From positions 124,001 to 188,000 of the forward strand of contig JBBRAB010000003.1 in the NCBI GenBank assembly GCA_038207155.1: 64,000 nucleotides of DNA, written 5' to 3'. Positions 52,541 through 61,440 of the stretch are shown in pieces. The notes beneath the pieces are model-generated. The model had not been told where the DNA came from and searched no databases. It saw only the letters and a list, made by a program, of their open reading frames with translations. The stretch is from FEN-1139 sp038207155 (GTDB taxonomy: Bacteria > Myxococcota_A > Polyangia > Polyangiales > Polyangiaceae). The position numbers and the translations under genes are program-made. How positions within the stretch are numbered: position 1 is the stretch's first letter; each line of letters begins with the position of its first letter.

Positions 52541-53680
52541 TCACTTGCCGTGAACGCGGAACTCGATGCCGAGCTCCTTCTCGATGCGCTGAAGCGGGAT
52601 CTGCTCGCTGTGGGTGACGAACACCACTGAGTTACCCGTGTTGCCAGCGCGCGCGGTTCGACCCGAGCGATGAACGTAGGCAGGCGCCGAACTCGGGAGC
52701 TCGTAGTGGAGCACCCACTGGATGCCGGCCACGTCGAGGCCCGTGGCTGCTTGATCGTTCGTAAGCAGGACTGTTGCTTTGCCGGCTGCGAATTCCCGCA
52801 GGGCTTGCTCGCGCTGCAGCTTGGTGCGCTCCTGGCTAACGGTGACCGTCTTGATGCCCTCTTCATTCAAGTAGCGATACAGATGCCGCAGAAGGTTGGG
52901 CTGATTGACAAACACGATGGCCCGGTCGCACTGCTGACCGCGAATGAAGCGCGCAAGCGCAAAGTCCTTTTCGCCCTCCTGGCGTACCTGCACCGCCCGG
53001 TGGGTCATCTGACGGTGCAGCGGATCAGCCTTGACGACCGTGCGCACGACCTCGGGGCCCATGAACTCACGAATGAAGCGCTCGGACTGGCTCCCGAAGG
53101 TGGCGCCAACCAACACGAGCTGCAGCTTGGGCTCCGGACGCGAGATGATCTCCACGAGGTAACCCGCGTCGCGACTTGAGAGCACGGGCTCAGGCTCGTC
53201 GAGTACGATCATCCCCACGCCCTTGAGCTTTCGCTTCTCGTACATCTCGAGGATGCGCCCTGGGGTTCCAATGATCAGGCGCGTGCTCTTCTCAAGGCGA
53301 GAGGCCTGCAGTCGCTGATTGCCGGTGGCTACCAGGGCCGCGGTCTTGAGCTCCTTGTCTCGATAGCGCTCACTCACTCGCGAGGTCTGTACTGCGAGCT
53401 CGGTGGCCGGCGCAAAGCACACGGCGCGGGACTCAGGGTAGTCTCGCAGCCGCTGAAGTATCGGAAGCAGGTACGCCAGGGTCTTACCGGTGCCGGTGCC
53501 GGACTCAATGACCACGTTGCGACCCGCCAGGATCGGTTCCATCGCCGCGAGTTGCACGTCCGTCGGGCTCGTGATCCGGTCCTTTTCCAGCGCTGCGGCG
53601 ATCTCGTCAGTCACGACGAAGCCAGGAATGGCGGAAAATGAGCGATTGGTTTCGGGCGCGTCCACGGGTTGCCATAGCAC
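52541..53680 (-). CDS. DEAD/DEAH-box RNA helicase with divergent motifs II and III
   Basis: 379 residues from a GTG at 53680, the size of a bare helicase core. Q motif region ALEKDRITSPTDVQLAAMEP; motif I ESGTGTGKT (59-67); Ia APATELAVQTS; Ib IIGTPGRILEM; II LDEPEPVL (DEPE at 161-164 instead of DEAD); III VGATF (192-195, instead of SAT); IV AIVFVNQPN; V TNDQAATGLDVAG; VI HRSGRTARAG near 339. Both RecA domains are complete and the ATP-binding residues are kept, so it should be an active ATPase remodelling RNA. The basic C-terminal extension of ribosome-assembly helicases is absent. Downstream of the lipoprotein gene on the same strand, 16 bases apart, so probably in one transcript. Confidence 0.94.
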   Translation of the reverse strand: MLWQPVDAPETNRSFSAIPGFVVTDEIAAALEKDRITSPTDVQLAAMEPILAGRNVVIESGTGTGKTLAYLLPILQRLRDYPESRAVCFAPATELAVQTSRVSERYRDKELKTAALVATGNQRLQASRLEKSTRLIIGTPGRILEMYEKRKLKGVGMIVLDEPEPVLSSRDAGYLVEIISRPEPKLQLVLVGATFGSQSERFIREFMGPEVVRTVVKADPLHRQMTHRAVQVRQEGEKDFALARFIRGQQCDRAIVFVNQPNLLRHLYRYLNEEGIKTVTVSQERTKLQREQALREFAAGKATVLLTNDQAATGLDVAGIQWVLHYELPSSAPAYVHRSGRTARAGNTGNSVVFVTHSEQIPLQRIEKELGIEFRVHGK

Positions 53681-53696
53681 CCGCGCGCCGTAGCGC

Positions 53697-54383
53697 CTAC
53701 TGACCCTTAGACACGGTCACGCCCGACTCGCCGAGTTCAATCTTGGGGCCATGGGACTTGAGCCGAACCAGCTCGCGGCCCGCTTGCTTGCCGAGCGCCT
53801 CCGCCTCGAGCTCGACGATCCCCACACCACGGCAGTATAGGGTCCGGGTGCGCTGCGTCGGACTGCGCTCTTCGGTTTCGAGGCAGGCATCGAAGTGACC
53901 TGCCGGGACCGTCACTGAGGCATCCATCCGGAGGATGCGTACGGTGCCGTACTGGCCCTTGAACTCCGCGTTGGCGACCAGTGGCTGCTTGAGAACCCAG
54001 CCGCCCTCGGTGTGGCGAATCCCCTCAGTCGAAATGTCGAAACGACGAACCCGGCCACCAATGTCCAGCTCAGCCACGGCCGCCCGCGGTCGCGACACTT
54101 TCATGACCATCAAGCCTGGTTCACCGCGGCCCTCGACCTCGGTGACGTACGAGAGCACCGTGTCCCCCGTGAGCGGCAGATACTCACTGCAGGGCGACTT
54201 CGTGTCGTCGATGGGTGCGCTCGCCACCGTTTTTGCGGGGGGTGGTTCCGCGCCGCCACAAGCCAGAGCGAGCAAACCAGCAGAGAGCAGGCTGACTCGC
54301 GTCGCGGTCCGAACGATGCGCGAGACGGAGCTACTGTTCGTTGGGGCAGGAGTCGCTTGGCGGGGCTCAGGGCGCATGCGCAT
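53697..54383 (-). CDS. Putative lipoprotein, unknown function
   Basis: 228 residues from the ATG at 54383, or 226 from 54377. The signal is VSLLSAGLLALAC, lipobox LALAC near residue 42, after an unusually long polar n-region, so a later start is possible. The mature domain is about 180 residues of beta-strands: SEYLPLTGDTVLSYVTEVEG, AVAELDIGGRVRRFDIS, GIRHTEGGWVLKQPLV, VTVPAGHFDACLETEE, TLYCRGVGIVELEAE and LVRLKSHGPKIEL. TVPAGHFDACLETEE with TLYCRGVGIV is the pattern of small outer-membrane lipoproteins that resemble DUF3108 or LolA-type lipid-binding folds. It overlaps the upstream gene by 17 bases, so it is coupled within the MBOAT operon. Confidence 0.8.
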   Translation of the reverse strand: MRMRPEPRQATPAPTNSSSVSRIVRTATRVSLLSAGLLALACGGAEPPPAKTVASAPIDDTKSPCSEYLPLTGDTVLSYVTEVEGRGEPGLMVMKVSRPRAAVAELDIGGRVRRFDISTEGIRHTEGGWVLKQPLVANAEFKGQYGTVRILRMDASVTVPAGHFDACLETEERSPTQRTRTLYCRGVGIVELEAEALGKQAGRELVRLKSHGPKIELGESGVTVSKGQ

Positions 54384-54639
54384 AGGCGATGAATACCACG
54401 ATCAGAAACAGAGCGAGCGATGCGAAGAGCAGGCGTTTGGCGATCGGGTCAGGCTCGATCCGGTCCATGAGCTCCTCGGCGGCCTCACGCAGCTCATCGC
54501 CCTCAGGGCGAGCGAGCAGCGGGACCGCGAGGCGACGCAGCGCTGCGTAATCGCCCTGCTCGAAGGCGACGCAGAGCGGTCGGAGCTCAGCGCTGTCCGG
54601 AAGCTCGGCGAGGAAAGCGGCTCGGTCGACGTCGCTCAT
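54367..54639 (-). CDS. Small tail-anchored membrane protein of the MBOAT operon
   Basis: 90 residues from the ATG at 54639, whose A is also the last base of the MBOAT stop codon (TAATG), so translation is coupled. Residues 1-60 are acidic and helical with a TPR-like look: VDRAAFLAELPDSAEL, LCVAFEQGDYAALRRLAVPL, ELREAAEELMDRIEPD. A single membrane helix closes the protein (LLFASLALFLIVVFIAYAHAP), so the N-terminal part faces the cytoplasm. It may tie an accessory domain to the acyltransferase complex; this is inferred from operon position only. A longer open frame to 54717 overlaps the MBOAT coding region and is unlikely. Confidence 0.83.
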   Translation of the reverse strand: MSDVDRAAFLAELPDSAELRPLCVAFEQGDYAALRRLAVPLLARPEGDELREAAEELMDRIEPDPIAKRLLFASLALFLIVVFIAYAHAP

Positions 54640-56396
54640 TAGAACTGGAAATACACGAAAGGCACCGACTGCGCCGTAGCCAATCGACGAATTGTCAGCG
54701 CCAGGAGGAACAGACACAGCCCCTGTGCGACCACCGGCAGGCGACCGAACTGCCGACGCACTTGATTATCCCAGCTTTTTGGCGTCGCATGGCTGATGAG
54801 CCCCAGGGCCAACATGCTCAGGATCAGAGGATGCAGGTTGGGGTGATAGGTGGACAGGCTCGCGATCCGCCTCAGCACCAGACTCGCCTTGCTGAAGTTC
54901 TCAGCGCGGAAAAACACCCAGCCAAGGCAGACGAAGTGAAAGGTGAGGGTCGTGGCAATGAGTCGCCGAGGCCAGCTCAGGCTCGTCGAAGCCCGCTTAC
55001 CCCGCCAGCGCTCATAGCCGCGACTGACCGCAAGTGCGGCTCCATGCAGTCCGCCCCAGATCACGAAGGTCCAATTGGCTCCGTGCCACAGCCCGCCGAG
55101 CAGCATTGTGAGCAGTAGGTTCACGTAGGTGCGTGTCGAGCCACGGCGATTGCCACCGAGCGGCACGTACAGGTAGTCGCGCAGCCAGGTGGACAGCGAG
55201 ATGTGCCAGCGGTGCCAGAAGTCCGCGATGCCCGTGGCCTGGTAGGGCGCGTTGAAGTTCAGTGGGAAACGCACCCCGAGCAGGGCAGCTGAGCCGATCG
55301 CGATGTCGGTATATCCCGAAAAATCGCAGTAAATCTGCAGGGCGTAGCCCACGACGCCGAGATAGCACTCGAGGCCCGAGTACATCAGCGGCGCGTCAAA
55401 GACGCGATCGACGAGGTTGATCGCCAGGGTGTCGCCGATCACGGCCTTCTTGAACAGGCCCCCCGCGATCAGCAGGATCGCCTCGCTCGCCTCGACGGAA
55501 CTAAAGCGACCCGGGCCGGCTAGCTGCGGGAGCAGATCGCGCGGACGCACGATCGGCCCAGCCACGAGGTGCGGAAAGAACGCGACGAAGCTCAGGTATT
55601 CGACGTAGCTCTGGTGAGGCTTGAGTTGACCGCGATAGACGTCGATCACGTAGCTCATCGACTCGAAGGTAAAGAAACTGATCCCCACGGGCAGCGCGTA
55701 GCGCAGCAGGGGCAGCGAGACGTGAAGGCCGAGCGCGGTTGCCAGCGCGCTCACGCTCTCGATCCCAAAGTCGTAGTACTTGAAAATCCCAAGCACCCCG
55801 AGGTTCACCACCACCGTGCCGATCAACCAGAGTCGTTTTTTGTGCGGCTCCGTCGTGCGTCCGATGGCATGTCCCAGCAACCAGTCGATCGTCGAAGAGC
55901 CCCAAATAAGCGGTAGAAAACGCCAATCCCAGTGGGCGTAAAACACGTAGCTTGCGCCCAGCAAAAACAGCAATCGCAGCTGCCGGGCGCGCGCCAGCCA
56001 GAGCCACAGCAGCGCGAGCAGCCCGTAGCTCACCAGGGTGGTTAGGCCATGGGGCGACTTTAGGGTGCCCATCGCTTGCAGAGCGAGGCCCAGCGGATCC
56101 TGATGGCGTAGCTGCAGCGTCAGCCAGAGCAGTCCACCGAGGCTCGCCAGCGTAGTTCCGACGACCGCCAGTGGCGGAGGTGATTCCCCCGAGCGGGCGC
56201 GCAGCACCCAGGGCAGGGTGAGCGCGAGGGCCGCTGCGGTGACGGCAAAGCTCAGTCGTCCCGGAAAAGCGAACAGCGCAGTCGCCGCGAGGGCCAGCCA
56301 CGGCAGGAGCAACGCCATGCGGCGATCGACCAGCAGCCAAGTCGTTACAAAGACGATTCCAAAGAATCGCGCGTAGGCGAGGGTGTTGAAGAGCAC
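54639..56396 (-). CDS. MBOAT-family polysaccharide O-acyltransferase (AlgI-like)
   Basis: 585 residues from a GTG at 56396, chosen because MBOAT proteins of this type start V/MLFNT...ARFFGIVF; the open frame upstream to 56588 is not membrane protein-like. About a dozen membrane helices. Family motifs: YFTFESMSYVIDVYRG-type FFTFESMSYVIDVYRG, VAFFPHLVAGPIVR, IYCDFSGYTDIAIGSA, FWHRWHISLSTWLRDYLYVP and the catalytic His in LLGGLWHGANWTFVIWGGLH. AlgI-type enzymes pass acetyl groups across the inner membrane to periplasmic partners that acylate alginate, cellulose or peptidoglycan. No AlgJ/AlgX partner is in the window; the downstream lipoprotein could act in the periplasm. First gene of a coupled unit with the tail-anchored protein and the lipoprotein. 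Confidence 0.93.
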   Translation of the reverse strand: MLFNTLAYARFFGIVFVTTWLLVDRRMALLLPWLALAATALFAFPGRLSFAVTAAALALTLPWVLRARSGESPPPLAVVGTTLASLGGLLWLTLQLRHQDPLGLALQAMGTLKSPHGLTTLVSYGLLALLWLWLARARQLRLLFLLGASYVFYAHWDWRFLPLIWGSSTIDWLLGHAIGRTTEPHKKRLWLIGTVVVNLGVLGIFKYYDFGIESVSALATALGLHVSLPLLRYALPVGISFFTFESMSYVIDVYRGQLKPHQSYVEYLSFVAFFPHLVAGPIVRPRDLLPQLAGPGRFSSVEASEAILLIAGGLFKKAVIGDTLAINLVDRVFDAPLMYSGLECYLGVVGYALQIYCDFSGYTDIAIGSAALLGVRFPLNFNAPYQATGIADFWHRWHISLSTWLRDYLYVPLGGNRRGSTRTYVNLLLTMLLGGLWHGANWTFVIWGGLHGAALAVSRGYERWRGKRASTSLSWPRRLIATTLTFHFVCLGWVFFRAENFSKASLVLRRIASLSTYHPNLHPLILSMLALGLISHATPKSWDNQVRRQFGRLPVVAQGLCLFLLALTIRRLATAQSVPFVYFQF

Positions 56397-56614
56397 AGGA
56401 TGGGGGGGCGTGAACCGGGGGCGGAGGGAAGCCCGCGCAGGAAAGCACCGCTCGGCCGCTCGGTCCAGCGCGGAGCCACACCAGGCCGACTTGCCCGGTA
56501 ATGCAGCTCGATTGCTGCCGCAGTGGGTGCCCGTCCCGCTCGCTGCGGTGCTGGTGCTAGCGTCTGGTCGCGAGGTGCGAACCCCCAAACGGCCGCGCCT
56601 ACGCTCTCGCCCCC

Positions 56615-57433
56615 ATGCCCCTCGCTCGCATCCTACTCTGGGTCACCACCACCGGCGCTCTGACGCTTACGGCAAAGAGCTGGTTTTCGGAGCCACCACC
56701 GCTGACCCTGGTGCTCGCGTTGATTGCGTTCTACCTGCTGCTGCTCGCCGCCGGAATGCTCTATCCGCGCTGGCAGATGTACGCGGACGTGCTGGATCGG
56801 GGACCCGAGGGAAGGGGACTGGTGGCGCTGACCTTCGATGACGGACCCGATCCGACCACCACCCCCGAGGTCCTGAGGCTATTGGCCGAGGCGGATCAAC
56901 GAGCGACGTTCTTCGTGATCGGTCACAAGGTGGAGCAGCATCGTGAACTCACCGAGCAGATCGTGGCAGCGGGTCACGAGCTTGCGCTGCACGGCTACGC
57001 GCACGCCAGGCTCACCGCGATGCGGAGCCCCCGTTGGATCGCTGCGGACATTGAGCGCGCCAGGCAGCTGCTTGAGCCGATTCAAGGCCGCAAAATCCCC
57101 TGGTATCGTCCGCCGATTGGGCATGTGAGTCCGCGCACAGCCAGCGCGGTTGAGCGGAGCTCGGTGGTGCTGACTTGCTGGACCGTGCGCGGGCTCGACG
57201 GAGTGCGCGGAGCCGTTCCGGACAAGGTCGCGGCTCGCGTCGCTCGTGGCCTTCGCGATGGGGCGATCGTGATGCTTCACGACGCAGCCGAGCTTGGCGG
57301 ACGTAGGCCCGCCGGAGTGACGGCGCTGCCGGAGATTCTGAAGGAGCTCAAGGCTCGTGGTTGGCGCAGCGTGACGTTGACCGAGCTCTTGCCCTGGTCC
57401 GACAGCGGCGTTTCCACGCCGGTTAAGCCCTAA
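56615..57433 (+). CDS. Polysaccharide deacetylase (NodB domain), membrane-anchored
   Basis: 272 residues. Two N-terminal membrane helices (ARILLWVTTTGALTLTA and LTLVLALIAFYLLLLAAGML) anchor it, and the NodB domain covers residues about 65-250. Catalytic residues are visible: motif 1 TFDDGPD (73-79, catalytic Asp75 and metal Asp76), motif 2 HGYAH (His126, His130), motif 3 RPPIGH (165-170) and motif 5 VMLHDA (His222). Such enzymes remove acetyl groups from N-acetylglucosamine in peptidoglycan, chitin or exopolysaccharide. All metal ligands are present. It starts about 220 bases from the divergent MBOAT gene, and its 3' end overlaps that of the convergent histidine kinase by 11 bases. Confidence 0.93.
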   Translation: MPLARILLWVTTTGALTLTAKSWFSEPPPLTLVLALIAFYLLLLAAGMLYPRWQMYADVLDRGPEGRGLVALTFDDGPDPTTTPEVLRLLAEADQRATFFVIGHKVEQHRELTEQIVAAGHELALHGYAHARLTAMRSPRWIAADIERARQLLEPIQGRKIPWYRPPIGHVSPRTASAVERSSVVLTCWTVRGLDGVRGAVPDKVAARVARGLRDGAIVMLHDAAELGGRRPAGVTALPEILKELKARGWRSVTLTELLPWSDSGVSTPVKP

Positions 57434-58706
57434 GCTCTACCGAAGGCAGCAGCACGACAAAGCGCGCGCCCGGTTCGGACTCGCTCTGTTCCAGCTGAAT
57501 CGAGCCGCCTGCGCCTTCGACCAGACCACGGCAGACGGCGAGTCCGAGGCCAGTGCCCTCGCCGACATCCTTAGTCGTGGCAAAGGGCTCGAACAAACGT
57601 TCGCGCACCAGAGGAGACACGCCAGGTCCGTTGTCGCTCACGAGCAGGCGCACCCGCTGCGGCTCAATGGTCGCAGTCACGCGCAGCTCGCCGTCCGCAC
57701 GCTCCGCCAGCGCGTCGACGGCATTGAGCGTCAAATTGAGTAGGAGCTGCACGAGCGCCTCGCGTCCGAGCACGACGCTCGGCAGCTGCGCCGGGAGCTC
57801 GTTGACAAGCGTGATGCCGCGTGCGCGCTTTTGCGGACGCACAAGCGCGAAGGTCTCCTCGAGCGCGGCGTTGATGTTGCCCGGCTCTTCGGCGCCGATC
57901 AGGGAGAGCGGCTGCGTCGGACGGGCGAAATCCAGCAAATTGCGCAGGATCCGCGAAATGCGCTCCGTCTCACGCTGCATGCGCGAAAGAAAATCACGCT
58001 GCTCTTCGGGGCTAAGTGGCGTCGTGAGCAAGAGCTCCTCGAAGCCAAGCAGGGCCGCGATGGGATTGCCGATCTCATGCGCGAGGCCCGCTGCCAAACG
58101 CCCAACCGAGGCGAGCCGTTCGGAGCGCACCAGTTGCTCCTGAGCGTGCTTGAGTTCTTCGGTCGTGCGTCGCAGCTCTTCAACCTTGTTGCGCAGCGAG
58201 CCCTCCTCGTCGAGCAGGCGGGTCGTCATCACGTGAAGGCTGTGACCGAGCGACGTGAGCTCGGCTGCGGGCAGGACCGGAACGACCATACCGCGCTGAC
58301 CCCCCGCCACGCGCCGGGCCGCGGCCGCGAGTTGGTCGAGGGGACGCACGAGCAGTCGGGTCAGCGCGTAGTAGATCGCCAGGAGCAGCGCGATACCGAC
58401 GAGCAGCATGTAGAGCCCGAGCAGCCGTCCGAGGGCCTGAGACTCACGCTGCCCGAGTCGCCGCGCTGTGGGCGCCGGCCGGCTCGCAGCTGCGGCCGGC
58501 CTCGCGCCTGGGCTCGCTAGGGGCCTTAGCGTGGCGAGCTGCGCCTCGGCCTGCTGTGCCCGCTCGGTTGCGGCCAGCTCACGCCGGGCCGCCCGCTCGA
58601 GCGATACCTCGGTGAAGGTCGTGGCAGTGAAGTAGAGCGGCGCGAAAGCCAGGCTGAGCAGGACGCCCAACAGGCAGAGAAGCTGGAGACGCAGCCCTGG
58701 TTTCAC
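57423..58706 (-). CDS. Sensor histidine kinase (HAMP, DHp, HATPase)
   Basis: 427 residues. Membrane helix 1 is LLCLLGVLLSLAFAPLYF (about 8-25); a periplasmic part of about 65 residues is Ala/Pro-rich; helix 2 is LLGLYMLLVGIALLLAIYYA (about 94-115). A HAMP domain (LLVRPLDQLAAAARRVAGG) and a coiled coil (NKVEELRRTTEELKHAQEQ) lead to the phosphoacceptor His210 in LAAGLAHEIGNPIAALLGF. The ATPase domain shows the N box LLNLTLNAVDALAE, G1 VSDNGPGVS, F LFEPFATTK and G2 GEGTGLGLAV. It resembles NtrB/ZraS-type kinases that pair with sigma-54 activators, but no response regulator is adjacent, so it is an orphan here. The signal it senses is unknown. Confidence 0.94.
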   Translation of the reverse strand: MKPGLRLQLLCLLGVLLSLAFAPLYFTATTFTEVSLERAARRELAATERAQQAEAQLATLRPLASPGARPAAAASRPAPTARRLGQRESQALGRLLGLYMLLVGIALLLAIYYALTRLLVRPLDQLAAAARRVAGGQRGMVVPVLPAAELTSLGHSLHVMTTRLLDEEGSLRNKVEELRRTTEELKHAQEQLVRSERLASVGRLAAGLAHEIGNPIAALLGFEELLLTTPLSPEEQRDFLSRMQRETERISRILRNLLDFARPTQPLSLIGAEEPGNINAALEETFALVRPQKRARGITLVNELPAQLPSVVLGREALVQLLLNLTLNAVDALAERADGELRVTATIEPQRVRLLVSDNGPGVSPLVRERLFEPFATTKDVGEGTGLGLAVCRGLVEGAGGSIQLEQSESEPGARFVVLLPSVELRA

Positions 58707-58852
58707 CGACCGAGCATCGCACCACTCCGGCCCCGACGGACAAGAGACCCTCGCGAGCTCGAAGCGAATCCACGGGGGGAGCGGCCCCGGGTTCGGATGC
58801 TCGCAGGAAACTGGCCTCGTTCGAGGGCCTTCTGATAGCCCAATCAGGCCCC

Positions 58853-60985
58853 ATGGATCCGCTCGTACGTGTCGCCCTCGGCGTCCAGCACGGCCTTGCG
58901 CGGGCCTCAGGAATCGCCATCTGTCTCGGCCTCGGGACCCTGCTGGTGTTCCGCCAGGCCGGCTCCCTTGCGCCGTTCTGGGACCTCGGGATCTGTGTCG
59001 TGCTGGCGGCGTCGCTGACGTATCGGGTGATCGTTCGCTTTCGCAGCCTGCAGCCCGACGCCAAGGCGCGCGTCGATCTGGAGCTGTTCGCGCACCTGGT
59101 CGTCGCCGTCGAAATGGCTCTCCAGACCTTTGGTGGACTCGCTTCCCCGGTCTCGGCCGTGATTTACGTCGTGCTGATGTTGGCCGCGGCCTTTGCGCGT
59201 CCGGCCGCGTCGCTTGGCACGTTGCTGTTCACGATGCTGCTTGAGACGGGGCTGCATCTCGTCCCCGAGTCGGGACTCGGTTGGACCCATCTCTGGCCTC
59301 GGCTGGGGCTGTGCGTCGTGTTCACGGGTCTCAATCTCTGGGTATTCCGCGCCGAGATCACGCGCGTGCGCCGGCTGTCGCGCGCGCACGTCGACGCCGA
59401 GCTAAAGAAGGTCAAGGAGGCCGCGCGCTCGTATCGACTGCTCGGTGCTCCGGGTGGCGCACTCGAGCGTGGTCCGTCCACCCTGCGTGATGGTGAGCGA
59501 GCCATGCACTCGGGTGTCGAAGAGATCCGCGCTGCTCAGCAGTTTGGACTCGAGCTGCTTCGACGCAGCCTTGGGCTACGCACGGCGTTGCTGCTCTGGC
59601 TCGATGCCACCGGCAATCGACTTCACATTCAGGAGGCCTCGACCTTGGAAGGAGCGCTCAATCCGGGGCCCTTCAATGCCAAAGACGGCATCATCGGGGC
59701 AGCCCTGGCGCAGGGCAAGCCGGTGAGCCTCGAGGGTCCACGCGCTGCGCGACACATCCCGTACTACGTGGGGCCGGCGGCCATCGGCGCGGTCTCGGCC
59801 GTGCCAGTGCTGGAACGCGGCATGCCCCGCGGCGTGCTGGTGGTGGATCGTCTCGAGGACCGTCCGTTCCGAGCGGCTGACGAAGAGCTCTTGCTCGCTG
59901 CCACGCGCTTCATCCTGCGTGCGATCGACAACGAGCGCGTGTTCATCCAGCTCGAGCGTTCCAAGCAGGAGCAGGGCAAGCTCTACCGCGCCGTCGATCG
60001 CCTGGCAGCTGCCACCTCTGAGGCTCAAGTGATCGAAGCTGCTGTCAACAGCGCTCGCGAATTTGCTGCCTTTGATTTCGCCGTGGTGACTTTGTTTGAT
60101 CGCACCCGTGGTGAACACGAGATCCGGGCGGCAAGTGGCGAAGGAACTGAGCTGTTGGTCGGTCGTCGCTACGCGCAGAACCAGGGTCTGGTCTCGATGG
60201 TGGTCGCCAATCGCCATCCGCTGCCCTACCGCGGCGAGCATGAACCCATGAGGCAGATGGTGTTTGCGCGCGGCATCGATGCGCCGCCACTGCCGTCGCT
60301 GCTGGTGTTGCCGCTGCTGGTGCACGAGCGCGCGCTCGGTACCCTCGTGCTTGGCTCCAAGCGCAAGAGCGCCTTTGGTGAAGCCGTGCGGACGACCCTT
60401 GAAGTGCTCGCGAGCCATTTGGCAGTCAGTCTCGACAACGCACGCCTGCTCAAGCGCCTGGAGGAGCTGGCGACGATCGACGGACTGACGGGGCTCCTCA
60501 ATAAACGCGCCTTCCTCGAGTCCGCCCAACAGAAGCTGCGCAGCGCTCAGCGTTTCGGAAAATCCGTCAGCATGCTGGTCTGTGACATCGACTTTTTCAA
60601 GAAGGTCAATGACACCTACGGACATGACGTGGGTGACGTCGTGATCCGCGGATTTGCGGACGTGCTGCGTCAGATCAAGCGCGACATCGACATCGTGGGC
60701 CGCTTTGGCGGCGAAGAGTTCGTGATCCTGTGCGAAGAGACCAGTGAACAGGGAGCCGTTCAGCTCGCTGAGCGCATTCGCGAAGGGCTCGAAGCAGCGC
60801 GCTTCACCTGCGACAAGGGCGCAGTCCAGGTGACCTGCTCGGTGGGCGTGGCGGGCTTCCCCGTTGCGGGGCAGGACTGGGACAGCCTGTTTAAGTCGAC
60901 CGACGAGGCGCTCTACGCCTCCAAGCGCGGTGGCCGCAATCGCGTCACGCTCTGGACGACGCGGCTGCAGGGTCAAGCGGCGTAG
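58853..60985 (+). CDS. Diguanylate cyclase with membrane anchor and GAF domains
   Basis: 710 residues. Five or six N-terminal membrane helices (SGIAICLGLGTLLVF, DLGICVVLAASLTYRVIV, VIYVVLMLAAAFARPAAS, LGLCVVFTGLNLWVF) are followed by a basic helix and two GAF-like domains (about 225-375 and 385-535; QFGLELLRRSLGLRTALLLW, HIPYYVGPAAIGAVSAVPV, EFAAFDFAVVTLFDRT, LASHLAVSLDNARLL). The GGDEF domain has DGLTGLLNKRAF, DIDFFKKVNDTYGHDVGD and the active-site GRFGGEEF near residue 620. The product-inhibition I-site RDID lies exactly five residues before GGEEF. It makes cyclic di-GMP from two GTP and is probably feedback-controlled. Divergent from the histidine kinase gene. Confidence 0.96.
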   Translation: MDPLVRVALGVQHGLARASGIAICLGLGTLLVFRQAGSLAPFWDLGICVVLAASLTYRVIVRFRSLQPDAKARVDLELFAHLVVAVEMALQTFGGLASPVSAVIYVVLMLAAAFARPAASLGTLLFTMLLETGLHLVPESGLGWTHLWPRLGLCVVFTGLNLWVFRAEITRVRRLSRAHVDAELKKVKEAARSYRLLGAPGGALERGPSTLRDGERAMHSGVEEIRAAQQFGLELLRRSLGLRTALLLWLDATGNRLHIQEASTLEGALNPGPFNAKDGIIGAALAQGKPVSLEGPRAARHIPYYVGPAAIGAVSAVPVLERGMPRGVLVVDRLEDRPFRAADEELLLAATRFILRAIDNERVFIQLERSKQEQGKLYRAVDRLAAATSEAQVIEAAVNSAREFAAFDFAVVTLFDRTRGEHEIRAASGEGTELLVGRRYAQNQGLVSMVVANRHPLPYRGEHEPMRQMVFARGIDAPPLPSLLVLPLLVHERALGTLVLGSKRKSAFGEAVRTTLEVLASHLAVSLDNARLLKRLEELATIDGLTGLLNKRAFLESAQQKLRSAQRFGKSVSMLVCDIDFFKKVNDTYGHDVGDVVIRGFADVLRQIKRDIDIVGRFGGEEFVILCEETSEQGAVQLAERIREGLEAARFTCDKGAVQVTCSVGVAGFPVAGQDWDSLFKSTDEALYASKRGGRNRVTLWTTRLQGQAA

Positions 60986-61440
60986 CTGGCAAGCGCGCCG
61001 CCGGGGAAAGCCCGAGGGGGCGAGACCCATCGGAACGCGCGAGTCAGGGGCTCAGCGGACCTGCCGAGATCGCTGCGAGAGCGATGAAATAAATCTATTT
61101 TGCAGTCACCCATTCGTCGGTGGCTGGCAGCGGGTGCTGGATGTCAACGGTGTCGCACATGCTGCGCAGACTCCTCCGCTTGCGCGAATTGCCGCAAATT
61201 CGCCGTGTTCCGTCCTTGAGCGTCAAGGCGTTGACACCCGCCGCTCGACCGCGCCCGCCCCAAACCCTCACTCAGGGGAATTGTCGGAACGGCCGCCAAC
61301 GGTGCCGAGTTAAGTGGAATTCGCTGCAAAAGAATTTTCCTCAAGGTCCATAGGCCGGGCCCGTTCACACGGATTGCATCGGGTTACGGCTGACGCCGCG
61401 GTCGCGACGCAGAGACGACCCATCACACGGAGGCACCACC
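60986..61440. other. Intergenic region before the first RTX lipoprotein gene
   Basis: About 455 bases, partly AT-rich (gaaataaatctattttgcag near 61087). No gene is supported. A TTGACA occurs at 61231-61236 but has no convincing -10 partner. It should hold the promoter of the RTX gene, whose ribosome site (CGGAGG, nine bases before the ATG) is clear. Confidence 0.45.

Noticed and set aside
51796..52866. 356-codon minus-strand frame
   Set aside because: It covers the EamA transporter antisense and part of the helicase gene; both of these have strong motifs.
59576..61030. 484-codon minus-strand open frame
   Set aside because: It mirrors the diguanylate cyclase gene, whose GAF and GGDEF motifs are clear.
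61231..61260. TTGACA as a promoter of RTX copy 1
   Set aside because: No -10 element follows at a usable distance in this very GC-rich stretch.
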